DNA from: Virgibacillus_F necropolis_A
Lineage (GTDB): Bacteria; Bacillota; Bacilli; Bacillales; Amphibacillaceae
Assembly: GCF_044793635.1 (NCBI RefSeq)
Contig: NZ_CP084992.1
Coordinates: 930,001 to 994,000, forward strand
Length of the DNA: 64,000 nucleotides
Direction of reading: 5' to 3'
Positions 43,387 through 52,159 of the stretch are shown here, in pieces; positions within the stretch are counted from its first letter, which is position 1; each line of letters begins with the position of its first letter. Below the pieces are notes generated by a model. That model searched no databases. It worked only from the letters and a program-made list of their open reading frames with translations, and was not told the DNA's origin. Made by a program: the position numbers and the translations under genes.

Positions 43387-43404
43387 ATAAATCTCTCCTC
43401 ATTA

Positions 43405-43758
43405 TTAATTATTTAATTCCGCCCATTGTCTTTCAAAATTTTTAAATGGATCATCTTCTACCACTACTTGTTCGTGTGCATCATGTTTACCACTTTTCCA
43501 GCTCTTGATGATCAAATACAATGCAAATGCTGCAGCAACACCAATAACAGCATAGATATTAGAAAGCCCGATACTAATTACTACAAGGCCAGCGATAACC
43601 CATCCGATTTTTCCAACTGTTGAATCGCTTTTGATAAATTGCTTAAAGATTACATAAAGCAACCAGATGCTTGCACCTAATAGAATTATTGGTCCGAGCA
43701 TTGAAAGTAGAATCAATAAAGCGACCATTCCTCCAATAAATAACATAAACTTTTTCAT
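43405..43758 (-). CDS. liaI: LiaI-like small membrane protein
   Basis: A 117-residue membrane protein with three or four hydrophobic helices and a charged C-terminal tail with EDDPFKNFERQWAELNN. Its place just before liaH and its hydropathy match LiaI, the membrane anchor of LiaH. AAAGGAGG precedes the ATG. A TATGAT -10 (minus strand, about 43791-43796) with a poor -35 fits an activator-dependent promoter. Confidence 0.82.
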   Translation of the reverse strand: MKKFMLFIGGMVALLILLSMLGPIILLGASIWLLYVIFKQFIKSDSTVGKIGWVIAGLVVISIGLSNIYAVIGVAAAFALYLIIKSWKSGKHDAHEQVVVEDDPFKNFERQWAELNN

Positions 43759-43905
43759 TTGTTTTGCCTCCTTTCTTTATCTTATATCCATCATACCGAG
43801 TAACTGGATTTCACATAATGAGCCGGAGCCATATCTTTTACTAAGACTTGAGGCGTATTGCTTGTTAGACATTGTCTGTAATACAGAAAAAAACAGCTAT
43901 CAATA

Positions 43906-44157
43906 TTAACGGGTTCTGTTACCTATCACGAACATTAAAAATGCACATACCTAAAATTATTTTCGCGGACATCAGATACTTTATTTAGAGAAACCAAACG
44001 ATAATAAGGTGTTAAACGGACTCCAGGTTCCTTATTTGGAAGAAATACTCCTATTTTACTTTGATATATGTGAAATAAATGATTGTATGTCCGCATACCT
44101 ACTCAAAATCACTGTTTTAACAGAAATAGCGAATCGTATGTCCGCCAGTTCCAGTTA
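43906..44157. repeat. Repeat block C with conserved flanks
   Basis: The four-unit block proper is 43965-44146: forward units at 43965 (GCGGACATCAGATACTTTAT) and 44015, reversed units starting at 44096 and 44146. Flanks shared with block D: ACCTATCACGAACATTA on the left (43921-43937) and TTCCAGTTAA on the right. The outer edges TTAACGGG and CCAGTTAA are near inverted repeats. It occupies most of the 584-bp gap between liaI and the DUF1541 gene. Confidence 0.8.
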
Positions 44158-44281
44158 AAATAATAAAGAAACAACCTAGTTCAAATTGTTCAAAAGAGAA
44201 ACTAAAGGGATATATGTAAAAAAGTCAGAAGGAAATTACGGTGGTGTTTCGAATTAAATGCTCAATAAATAATAGTAAACA

Positions 44282-44328
44282 AGCCTTTTGACACCTACCC
44301 TGTTCTATAAGATAAGTATCGAAAGGCT
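44282..44328 (-). terminator. Possible terminator after the DUF1541 gene
   Basis: AGCCTTTCGA pairs with TCAAAAGGCT across a long loop; the T-run after it is weak. Confidence 0.4.
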
Positions 44329-44342
44329 AAACCTGTATAAAT

Positions 44343-44918
44343 TTACTCAGCTGACAGTTCACCTCCAGTTACCCATTTATGGTTAGTTACCTTATCTTCA
44401 CCGGTAGTTGGGACATAATCAATCATATATACAGTAGTTTGTTTGGCTGACTCAATTACAGCAGTGGCACCGTCCATCCCTTTCATATGAGAGGCATTTA
44501 TCGTAACCTCAGTACCTGGTTCTAATGACTCCCCACCAGCGTCAACAATTTCTTCTTGGATAACCCATTTATGATTTTCCACTCTTTCCCCACCAGTTGT
44601 AGGAGTGTACGAAATTGCATAGGCAATAGTATCATAGGCGCCCACAATCGTTGCTTCCGCACCCTGCATCCCTTTCATGTGATCCGTTTCGAGAATAGCT
44701 TGACTCCCAACTTCAAATTTAGGGTCCTCCGCAACTTCTAAATCATCAGGAACTTCACCAGAACTGGAATGTTCCATACCTTCATGATCACCGGAATCCA
44801 TACTCATATTCTCATCGTTTTCCTTCTGGCTCTTTTCTTCATTATCGTTACCACATGCGGCTACAATCAATGTGGACACAATCAATAAAACACCTATAAT
44901 TAGTTTTTTACTTTTCAT
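44343..44918 (-). CDS. YdhK-family lipoprotein with two DUF1541 repeats
   Basis: A 191-residue lipoprotein (lipobox IVAACGN) with a Met/His/Asp-rich stretch after the Cys (ENMSMDSGDHEGMEHSSS) that could bind copper. Two tandem DUF1541 repeats follow, each with HMKGM(Q/D)GA and Y.P.TG...V.NHKWV. It lies 26 bp after the CopB-type ATPase and is probably co-transcribed, so an extracytoplasmic copper-binding role is inferred. Confidence 0.88.
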   Translation of the reverse strand: MKSKKLIIGVLLIVSTLIVAACGNDNEEKSQKENDENMSMDSGDHEGMEHSSSGEVPDDLEVAEDPKFEVGSQAILETDHMKGMQGAEATIVGAYDTIAYAISYTPTTGGERVENHKWVIQEEIVDAGGESLEPGTEVTINASHMKGMDGATAVIESAKQTTVYMIDYVPTTGEDKVTNHKWVTGGELSAE

Positions 44919-44944
44919 AATATAAACCTCCTCTAACTTTTCAA

Positions 44945-46990
44945 TTATTGCTTCTCATAATTAAACAGACGCGCATTAATTGCTACAACTACTGTACTTA
45001 GTGACATAAGCAGTGCACCAACTGCGGGACTTAACACAATTCCTACTGGGAATAAAATTCCAGCTGCTAATGGAATTGCAATTATATTATATCCTGCTGC
45101 CCACCATAAGTTTTGAATCATTTTTCGATATGTTGCTTTGGATAAATCCAAAATGTTAACCACATCTTTAGGATTGCTTTCGACTAAAACTATATCCGCG
45201 GTTTCCATTGCCACATCTGTACCAGCTCCGATTGCAATTCCCAGGTCTGCATTTGCCAAAGCAGGTGCATCATTTACGCCATCACCAGTCATTGCAACGC
45301 GTTTCCCCTCTTTCTGTACCTTCTTTACAAAATCTGCTTTTTCATCAGGAAGAACTTCAGCCGTTATAGCATCCAGATTTAATTGTTTACCAACCCATTG
45401 CGCAACTTTTTGACTGTCACCAGTTAACATCATGGATTCAACATTCATTGATTTGAGCTGAGCAATCGCTTCCTTGGAACTTTCTTTTATTTGATCGGCT
45501 AACGCCACAAATCCTTCCAGTTTATCGTTGATTAAAAGAAAAGATATCGTTTTTCCTTCTGCACTTAAAGGTTGAAATTTGGATTGATCAAAATTAATTT
45601 GCTCATCCTTTAAGTAACCCGGACTGACTACTTTTACATTCTTATTATCTACTTCACCCTGAATACCTTTACCTGTTAATGATTCAAACCCATTAGGTTG
45701 CGGGTATTCAATGTTTTGCTCTTTTGCATACTTCACAATTCCTTTGGCAATTGGATGTTCTGATTGTGATTCTAGTGATGCTGTGAATTTTACAATCTCT
45801 TCTTTACTTAAATCACCACTTGAAACAACGTCACTTACTCCAAATTCACCTAATGTCAGGGTTCCTGTCTTATCAAATATGACGGTGTCTATATTCCTCG
45901 CTCCTTCAAAACTTGACCGTTTTCGAATCAGCAATCCACTTTTAGCAGCAAGTGTTGTTGATTTCGCAACAACTAATGGTGCTGCAAGTCCAAGCGCATG
46001 GGGACATGCAATAACCATGACAGTTACCGTCCGTTCGAGAGCATAACTTAAAGATGGGCCAACGAAAATCCAACTAATAAACGTAACAACACCAGCTCCC
46101 ATTGCGATATAAAATAACCATTTTGCCATGCGGTCAGATAGATCCTGTGTATGGGATCTTGATGCTTGTGCTTCGCGAACCATCGTGATTACCTGGGATA
46201 AATAGCTTTCCTCCCCTGTTTTCTCAATAGAAATAGTTAGCGACCCTTCTCCATTGACCGAGCCACCAATTACTTCTTCTTCGGTATCTTTTAAAACGGG
46301 AAGCGATTCACCCGTCAACATTGATTCGTCTATCTCTGATCTGCCTTTTTTAATGGTACCGTCTGCAGGGATTTTTTCACCTGGTTTAATCAATACCAAA
46401 TCACCGTTATTCAAATCAGCCACTTTCACATCTTCTGTTTCGTCGTTTTCCTTAATTCGATGAGCCGTGTTCGGCATGAGCTCCACTAATTGCTCAAGAG
46501 ATGAAGTAGCACCCATTACTGATTTCATTTCAATCCAATGTCCGATCAACATGATGTCAATCAGAGTGGCCAACTCCCAGAAAAAATTACGACCTTCGAC
46601 TCCAAATACGGTCAATGAACTGTATCCATAAGCCACAATAATTGCCATAGCGATTAATGTCATCATACCAGGTTCTTTTTGCTTAACTTCATCAGTCATT
46701 CCTTTAAGAAATGGCCATCCACCATAAAAGAATACGATAGTCGATAATCCAAAAAGGATATATAAATCGCCTGTAAAACGCCAATTCACATTTATTGCGT
46801 CTTGTATCATTGGTGACAATACAAGAATTGGTATGGTTAATAATAACGAGATATAAAAGCGCTTTTTAAAGTCTTCCATCATATGTGCATGGTGGTCATG
46901 ATGACCGTGACTACCATGATGATTTTGATTTTCTTCATGGTTTTTATGGTGCTCATGTTGATGATTATGTTGATTCATATGTTCACTCAT
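44945..46990 (-). CDS. copB: CopB-type copper/silver P-type ATPase
   Basis: A 681-residue P1B-3-type ATPase. Instead of a Cys metal-binding domain the N-terminus is about 35 residues of His-rich sequence (HNHQHEHHKNHEENQNHHG). The ion site is CPH (ACPHALGLAAPL), the mark of CopB; DKTGT, LTGES and MTGDGVNDAPAL are present. Likely exports Cu2+ or Ag+. Start at ATG 46990, because GGGAGG is 8 bp upstream. Confidence 0.93.
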   Translation of the reverse strand: MSEHMNQHNHQHEHHKNHEENQNHHGSHGHHDHHAHMMEDFKKRFYISLLLTIPILVLSPMIQDAINVNWRFTGDLYILFGLSTIVFFYGGWPFLKGMTDEVKQKEPGMMTLIAMAIIVAYGYSSLTVFGVEGRNFFWELATLIDIMLIGHWIEMKSVMGATSSLEQLVELMPNTAHRIKENDETEDVKVADLNNGDLVLIKPGEKIPADGTIKKGRSEIDESMLTGESLPVLKDTEEEVIGGSVNGEGSLTISIEKTGEESYLSQVITMVREAQASRSHTQDLSDRMAKWLFYIAMGAGVVTFISWIFVGPSLSYALERTVTVMVIACPHALGLAAPLVVAKSTTLAAKSGLLIRKRSSFEGARNIDTVIFDKTGTLTLGEFGVSDVVSSGDLSKEEIVKFTASLESQSEHPIAKGIVKYAKEQNIEYPQPNGFESLTGKGIQGEVDNKNVKVVSPGYLKDEQINFDQSKFQPLSAEGKTISFLLINDKLEGFVALADQIKESSKEAIAQLKSMNVESMMLTGDSQKVAQWVGKQLNLDAITAEVLPDEKADFVKKVQKEGKRVAMTGDGVNDAPALANADLGIAIGAGTDVAMETADIVLVESNPKDVVNILDLSKATYRKMIQNLWWAAGYNIIAIPLAAGILFPVGIVLSPAVGALLMSLSTVVVAINARLFNYEKQ

Positions 46991-47030
46991 TTTCAATTCC
47001 TCCCTTCAATTCATTTTTCGCTCGTCTTTT

Positions 47031-47059
47031 AACATATACCCCTAATGGGTATTAAACAA
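47031..47059 (-). promoter_or_regulatory. copB promoter with CsoR-type operator
   Basis: ATACCCCTAATGGGTAT (47036-47052) is a CsoR-type palindrome in the 17-bp spacer between a -35-like TTGTTT (47054-47059) and -10-like TATGTT (47031-47036) on the minus strand. This places copB and the DUF1541 gene under the same copper sensor as copAZ. Confidence 0.75.
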
Positions 47060-47091
47060 ACTACTTTGGTTGCTTATTATTTACAGTTATA

Positions 47092-47125
47092 AAAAAATAA
47101 TGCCCCAACTCAATCGTTGGGGCAT
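47092..47125 (-). terminator. Terminator of uppP
   Basis: ATGCCCCAAC pairs with GTTGGGGCAT around a 6-nt loop, followed on the minus strand by TTATTTTTTT. Confidence 0.9.
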
Positions 47126-47148
47126 TCATCAATACTATGAATTTTTGT

Positions 47149-47982
47149 TTAAAAATAAATCAAATAAATTACAGCCACTAATACTATTCGATAAATGGCG
47201 AAAGGAATTAATTTAACCCTTTCAATAATGTTTAAGAAAAACTTAATCGTGATCAAAGCAAATACAAATGCACTAATAAAACCAACAATAAAAAACGGCA
47301 ATGCGTCCATCGTAAAATACTGCCAGTTACCTAGTAGCGATACACCACTCGCTCCCATCATGATTGGTACAGCCATGATAAAGGTGAAGTCTGCGGCAGT
47401 TCTATGATTCATACCAGTTAGAACACCACCTGATATTGTTGCCCCAGACCGTGAGAATCCAGGCCATAAAGAGAAACATTGTATCAAACCCACAGTAAGT
47501 GCTTGCCTATATGTGATTTGATCAACAGTTGTAACTCTTGGCTCTTTTGGAGAAAATAAGTCTGCAATAATCATTAAGACGGAACCGATTAGTAATCCAA
47601 TTAGTACCGTTTCCGTAGTAAATAAATTTTCGTCAATATAGTCATCAAATAAAAGACCTAAAATTCCAGCAGGTATCAATCCTACAATTACCTGAGTTAA
47701 TTTTAAGCGACCTTGTCCTTTCGATGCTTCTGACTTGCTTCTTCCTAAGCCTAACAGGTCGATAAATCTATTTCTAAAAACAACAACGACCGCCAGTATC
47801 GAACCGAGTTGTATGACAACCTTAAATGTGTTTGCAACATACTCAGATGCCAAAAATTCTTTTGATTTCAGCCACAGGTCATCGACGATAACCATATGAC
47901 CGGTTGATGATACGGGAGCAAATTCTGTAAGTCCCTCAACCATTCCTAAGATAAGCGCTTTTAATAGTTCAATTATCTCCAT
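47149..47982 (-). CDS. uppP: Undecaprenyl-diphosphate phosphatase (BacA/UppP)
   Basis: A 277-residue multi-spanning membrane enzyme that dephosphorylates undecaprenyl pyrophosphate to recycle the cell-wall lipid carrier; extra copies give bacitracin resistance. Signature motifs EGLTEFAPVSSTGHM and PGFSRSGATISGG hold the active-site Glu, Ser, His and Arg. Next to a DedA gene, another lipid-carrier-related family. Confidence 0.95.
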   Translation of the reverse strand: MEIIELLKALILGMVEGLTEFAPVSSTGHMVIVDDLWLKSKEFLASEYVANTFKVVIQLGSILAVVVVFRNRFIDLLGLGRSKSEASKGQGRLKLTQVIVGLIPAGILGLLFDDYIDENLFTTETVLIGLLIGSVLMIIADLFSPKEPRVTTVDQITYRQALTVGLIQCFSLWPGFSRSGATISGGVLTGMNHRTAADFTFIMAVPIMMGASGVSLLGNWQYFTMDALPFFIVGFISAFVFALITIKFFLNIIERVKLIPFAIYRIVLVAVIYLIYF

Positions 47983-48001
47983 TTAGTGTAAACTCCTTAA
48001 T

Positions 48002-48616
48002 CTATCTTTTTCTTTTTGCTAATCTACGTATATATAACAAGACTAATAGTACCATTCCAGTTGCAATAATAATATAGGCTACAGTAGAATAAACATCCAT
48101 AAACTCTAGTATATCTTCCCACGATTCACCTAAGGCAGCTCCCACAGATACTAAAATAATATTCCAGGCAAGCGTACCGACTGTAGTAAATAGCAAGAAT
48201 AACCAAAATTTCATATTAGACATGCCGGCCGGTATTGATATTAAGCTTCGTATTAGTGGAATCATCCTGCAAAATAATACAGTCCAATAACCATACTTAT
48301 CAAACCACGTATCCGCCTTTTGAATATCTTCTTTTTTTATTCGAATAATGTGACCCCATCGGTCAACGATTTTTTCCAACCGTTCAACATCAATCATTAG
48401 TCCGATTCCATAGAGAATGATAGCTCCTATTACAGATCCTGCTGTTGCAGCTAAAATAACACCAACAACAGATAGATGTGAATAAGTAGTCATAAACCCG
48501 CCAAAAGGCAATACTATTTCTGATGGGATTGGTGGAAATAAATTTTCTAGTGCCATCATTAAAAATATACCTAGGTAGCCAAATTGCTCCATAAAATCAG
48601 TAATCCAGTTTTGCAT
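48002..48616 (-). CDS. DedA-family membrane protein
   Basis: A 204-residue DedA/SNARE-associated protein with the family segment ENLFPPIPSEIVLPFGGF and the basic FCRMIPLIRSLISIPAG, plus about five membrane helices. Some DedA proteins flip undecaprenyl phosphate or phosphatidylethanolamine; which lipid this one handles is not known. It lies 19 bp upstream of uppP on the same strand, suggesting an operon around lipid-carrier recycling. Confidence 0.9.
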   Translation of the reverse strand: MQNWITDFMEQFGYLGIFLMMALENLFPPIPSEIVLPFGGFMTTYSHLSVVGVILAATAGSVIGAIILYGIGLMIDVERLEKIVDRWGHIIRIKKEDIQKADTWFDKYGYWTVLFCRMIPLIRSLISIPAGMSNMKFWLFLLFTTVGTLAWNIILVSVGAALGESWEDILEFMDVYSTVAYIIIATGMVLLVLLYIRRLAKRKR

Positions 48617-48743
48617 GATTTACCTCCAAATAATTAACTGATTGTCCACTAATAAGTATAGCAATGAAATAATTAAGATATGCCATTAGATTATAATACT
48701 ATTAAATCTATAACATAAAAGTCAATGAAAAATAAATTAATTC

Positions 48744-49646
48744 CTAGTTTTGAATTTTCCATTCACATTTCATATATAATTTGCCCTCTTTAAACTCTGC
48801 AGAAAGATCCCCATTCATTTTCTTCATTAGGCCTTTTGCAATAGATAACCCTAGTCCTGTACCTTTTCCTGAACGCGTTTGATCAGCTGTGTAGAACCGG
48901 TTGAAAAGCAAATCCAAATCCTTCTCATCAAAATGTTTCGTATCATTACTAATAGTCACTAAAGCCGTTGATTCAAGCTTCTCAAGACGAATTGTTACAT
49001 TTCCACTGGAATGTTTAATGGCATTGATGATAAGGTTTTCCATTACTCTCTTTGTAGCTGACTCATCAGCGATCATCCTAATTTCCTCTTTAGGTAGAAT
49101 TATAGATGGCTGTAAATCATGTTCATTAAACTGGTCATAAAACTCCATTATCACTTCTGAAACTGTGTTGTTCATTTTTATTGTTTCAAGCTTTAAATAA
49201 TGATCTGTGGATTCAATTATCGACAACTCGAAGAAATCATTTAACAACACCTGCAGCCTTTTTGTCCGATCCTTAATTACCCCTACATATTCCTCTTTTT
49301 CCTTTGATGTTAAATCCTTCGCTTCTAAAAGTTGAATATACCCAAAAATCGATGTCAAAGGTGTACGGATATCATGGGAAATATTCGCAACCGCTTGTTT
49401 TAACTCCACCTCAGTTCGTCTTCTCTCAGCATTTGCTTGAACGACTAAATCAAATTGTCGATTAACACTCACTGCAAGTGCTTCAATATCCTTATCAAAA
49501 AAAGAAATATCTACCTTCTTTTCGGCTTTATGATCATTATAGTTTTTTAGCTGCTTCGTAATACTTTTCATTTCTTTTTTTACAAGATAGAAACGGATGA
49601 GAAAAATAACTGCAATCAAAACCGAAATAATCGTTAGATAAATCAT
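48744..49646 (-). CDS. Sensor histidine kinase of an ABC/two-component module
   Basis: A 300-residue kinase with a single N-terminal membrane helix, no extracellular domain, HisKA site ANISHDIRTPLTSIFGYIQLL and ATPase domain (N-box NLIINAIKHSSGN, G-box GKGTGLGLSIAKGLM). It is the fourth gene after regulator, ATPase and permease, a layout found for bacteriocin/antibiotic-sensing and immunity systems. Confidence 0.9.
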   Translation of the reverse strand: MIYLTIISVLIAVIFLIRFYLVKKEMKSITKQLKNYNDHKAEKKVDISFFDKDIEALAVSVNRQFDLVVQANAERRRTEVELKQAVANISHDIRTPLTSIFGYIQLLEAKDLTSKEKEEYVGVIKDRTKRLQVLLNDFFELSIIESTDHYLKLETIKMNNTVSEVIMEFYDQFNEHDLQPSIILPKEEIRMIADESATKRVMENLIINAIKHSSGNVTIRLEKLESTALVTISNDTKHFDEKDLDLLFNRFYTADQTRSGKGTGLGLSIAKGLMKKMNGDLSAEFKEGKLYMKCEWKIQN

Positions 49647-49670
49647 TGTTTCCCACCCGCCCTCTTCTTG

Positions 49671-50423
49671 TTATTTTATTTCTTTTTTACGAAATACTAG
49701 ACTACCTAAAATTCCTATACCAATATAAGTTACAATTGGCACAAAGATAAGTTTAAAAAGTTCATTACTTCCTACGTTAGGCTGAGTAATTTCTACAAAC
49801 AGCTTAAACACTGAATGATTGAAAACAGGCTCAACTATCGATACTTTCATAGCTATAAAATAAAAAAGTGTATCAAATAGGAGGAAAAATATAATTAAAA
49901 ACCCGATTGCCTTACCACTGTCCGTCATCATGATTGCGAATAAAGCCATAATGGACGAAAATGCTGCTGCATAAAGAATTAATAATCCAATCGTTTGCAC
50001 AAAATAGCCAACTCCCATACCTTGAGGCAACTCGCCAAAACCATAGATTAACGTTCCCGTACCTGTTGCAACAATAGGAAATATTAATGAAATGATGATT
50101 GACCCGAATGAGAAGACTAATAACTTTGCCCAAAAAATCCTCATCCGGCTATTTCCAGTAGCTGTAATACTTTTCATTGTGCCCATGGAATATTCACTTG
50201 ATATGAAAAATCCTGCAAGTATACAAGGTGCTATCCTTGTGATGTAGTTATTACCTGCAAAAGCTCCAAGATATACTTCAAAACCACTATTTAAGTTTGG
50301 ATCATGATCCAGGTATTCAAGCAACGTCCAGCCTATAGCGGCTAGGAATAAAATGATAAGTACCGTCCAAAAAGACCTGTCCCTACGCAACTTATATAAT
50401 TCTGTTTTCATTAAATTACCCAT
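49671..50423 (-). CDS. ABC-2 type permease
   Basis: A 250-residue membrane protein with six hydrophobic segments, of the lantibiotic-immunity-like ABC-2 type (FFISSEYSMGTMKSITATGNSR is the conserved cytosolic loop). Start ATG 50423 with GGTGG 8 bp upstream, overlapping the ATPase gene by 8 bp. Substrate unknown. Confidence 0.88.
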   Translation of the reverse strand: MGNLMKTELYKLRRDRSFWTVLIILFLAAIGWTLLEYLDHDPNLNSGFEVYLGAFAGNNYITRIAPCILAGFFISSEYSMGTMKSITATGNSRMRIFWAKLLVFSFGSIIISLIFPIVATGTGTLIYGFGELPQGMGVGYFVQTIGLLILYAAAFSSIMALFAIMMTDSGKAIGFLIIFFLLFDTLFYFIAMKVSIVEPVFNHSVFKLFVEITQPNVGSNELFKLIFVPIVTYIGIGILGSLVFRKKEIK

Positions 50424-51339
50424 GCTGCACACCACCAACCAAGTTGGTAAAGTAGCCTTCTAAGTCTTCACCCATCGGCATAAACTGTTCGATGACCAAA
50501 CCTGTAGCCGATAGCGCTTGCGAGACTTTACCTGGTTGATCAACATAGCTGTATAATTTGATCGTACCATCAGGCATCACCTCAAAATCGGTGGTAACAA
50601 GTTCGTTTTCAATCATAGTTACTGCTTTGTTCGAATTATCTACCTTAATGTGCAGGTATTGTTGACATTTTTCATGTAGGTCCTTCGCTGTTAACTCCTC
50701 AAGCAACACTCCCTTATGAATAATCCCATAATGGGTCGCAAGTAAATGGAGTTCACTTAAAATATGACTGGATATTAAAATGGTAATTCCATTTTCACGA
50801 TTAAGCTTTAATAATAGCTCTCTCATTTCAACAACACCCATTGGATCTAATCCATTGGTTGGCTCATCAAGAATTAAAAATTCTGGATCACCTAGTAAAG
50901 CAATTGCGAGGCCGAGCCGCTGCTTCATGCCCAGTGAAAAGTTTTTTGCTTTCTTTTTACCGGTCCCTTGTAATCCAACTAGTGTAAGTATCTTTTTAAT
51001 ACTATCGTTTCCTGGAATCCCTTTTAGAAGTCGATGAGCCTCTAAATTCTCATTTGCGGTCATATTTGGAAACAATGCTGGCCCTTCAATGATTGTACCA
51101 ATTCGCTTCCGGGCTTGAATAAGTTCACGCCCATTGCTTTCACCGAATAATTCGACCGAACCATTAGTAGGAAAAGCAAGTCCTGTAGCCACTTTTATTA
51201 ACGTTGATTTCCCAGCCCCATTCTGCCCGATAAAACCATATATAGAACCCTTTCTTATTGAAAGGTCAACTTTATCCAGAGCAAATTGGTTTTTGTATTT
51301 CTTTGTTAGGTTATTTGTTTTAAGTACATAATCGTCCAT
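50416..51339 (-). CDS. ABC transporter ATPase
   Basis: A 307-residue ATPase with Walker A GQNGAGKST, signature FSLGMKQRLGLA, Walker B FLILDEPTNGLD, and a C-terminal extension of about 90 residues typical of bacitracin/lantibiotic-immunity ATPases (BcrA/YxlF-like). Partner of the overlapping permease gene. Confidence 0.92.
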   Translation of the reverse strand: MDDYVLKTNNLTKKYKNQFALDKVDLSIRKGSIYGFIGQNGAGKSTLIKVATGLAFPTNGSVELFGESNGRELIQARKRIGTIIEGPALFPNMTANENLEAHRLLKGIPGNDSIKKILTLVGLQGTGKKKAKNFSLGMKQRLGLAIALLGDPEFLILDEPTNGLDPMGVVEMRELLLKLNRENGITILISSHILSELHLLATHYGIIHKGVLLEELTAKDLHEKCQQYLHIKVDNSNKAVTMIENELVTTDFEVMPDGTIKLYSYVDQPGKVSQALSATGLVIEQFMPMGEDLEGYFTNLVGGVQHG

Positions 51340-51419
51340 ACCCGTTTACCTCCCTCATGTATAGTTTAATTATAAAAACGAAAACATAAGAAAGGCTTAA
51401 GACAATCCTTAAGAAAACC

Positions 51420-52112
51420 TTAAGTTTTAAGTCGATAACCCATCCCCCAGATTGTTTCGATATATTCTTCTTCCGGATTGGCCTTCGATAACTTATTTCT
51501 TAGGTTACTCATATGAACATTAATCGTATTATCATCACCATGGAACTCTTCATTCCAGACACTTTCAAACAAATTGGCTTTCGTAAATATTTTTTTAGGA
51601 GATGATAAAAGAATAACTAGAATTGCGTATTCGCGTGCAGTAAGAGTAAGCACATTCGCGTTTACCTGCACTGTCTTGGAATCTGTATCAACGGAAATAT
51701 CCTTATATATTAATTCTTTCCTTGTTTGGGGTTCCGTGTTGCGCCTGTATCTCCTTAGGTGCGAATCAATTCTTGCAGATACCTCATCAATATCAAAGGG
51801 TTTGGTAATATAATCATCTGCACCTGTTCGTAACGAATCGATTTTCGTCTGCTGGTCTAACTTTGCTGAGATTATAATAACAGGGACAGGTTTTTGTTCA
51901 ACGACCTTTGCAAGTATTTCCTCTCCTGTCATACCGGGAAGCATTAAATCCAGCAGTACCATATCCCAATCCTGTTTTTCCAAATAAATCATTGCCTCTG
52001 TTCCTGAATAAGCAGGTTGTGCCAGATAACCGCTTTTTTCTATGATGTTACATAACAATTGATTAATATCATTATCATCTTCAACTACTAAAATATTAAT
52101 TGGATCATCCAT
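51420..52112 (-). CDS. OmpR-family response regulator
   Basis: A 230-residue regulator. Receiver with VVEDDND, phospho-Asp in MVLLDLMLPGMTGEE and Lys in DDYITKPFD; C-terminal winged helix ending IETIWGMGYRLKT. First gene of the regulator-ATPase-permease-kinase cluster and probably activates it. Confidence 0.93.
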   Translation of the reverse strand: MDDPINILVVEDDNDINQLLCNIIEKSGYLAQPAYSGTEAMIYLEKQDWDMVLLDLMLPGMTGEEILAKVVEQKPVPVIIISAKLDQQTKIDSLRTGADDYITKPFDIDEVSARIDSHLRRYRRNTEPQTRKELIYKDISVDTDSKTVQVNANVLTLTAREYAILVILLSSPKKIFTKANLFESVWNEEFHGDDNTINVHMSNLRNKLSKANPEEEYIETIWGMGYRLKT

Positions 52113-52159
52113 TTTATCTACACCTTGTTTGTTGAGTTTAATACCTATAGCATATCATT

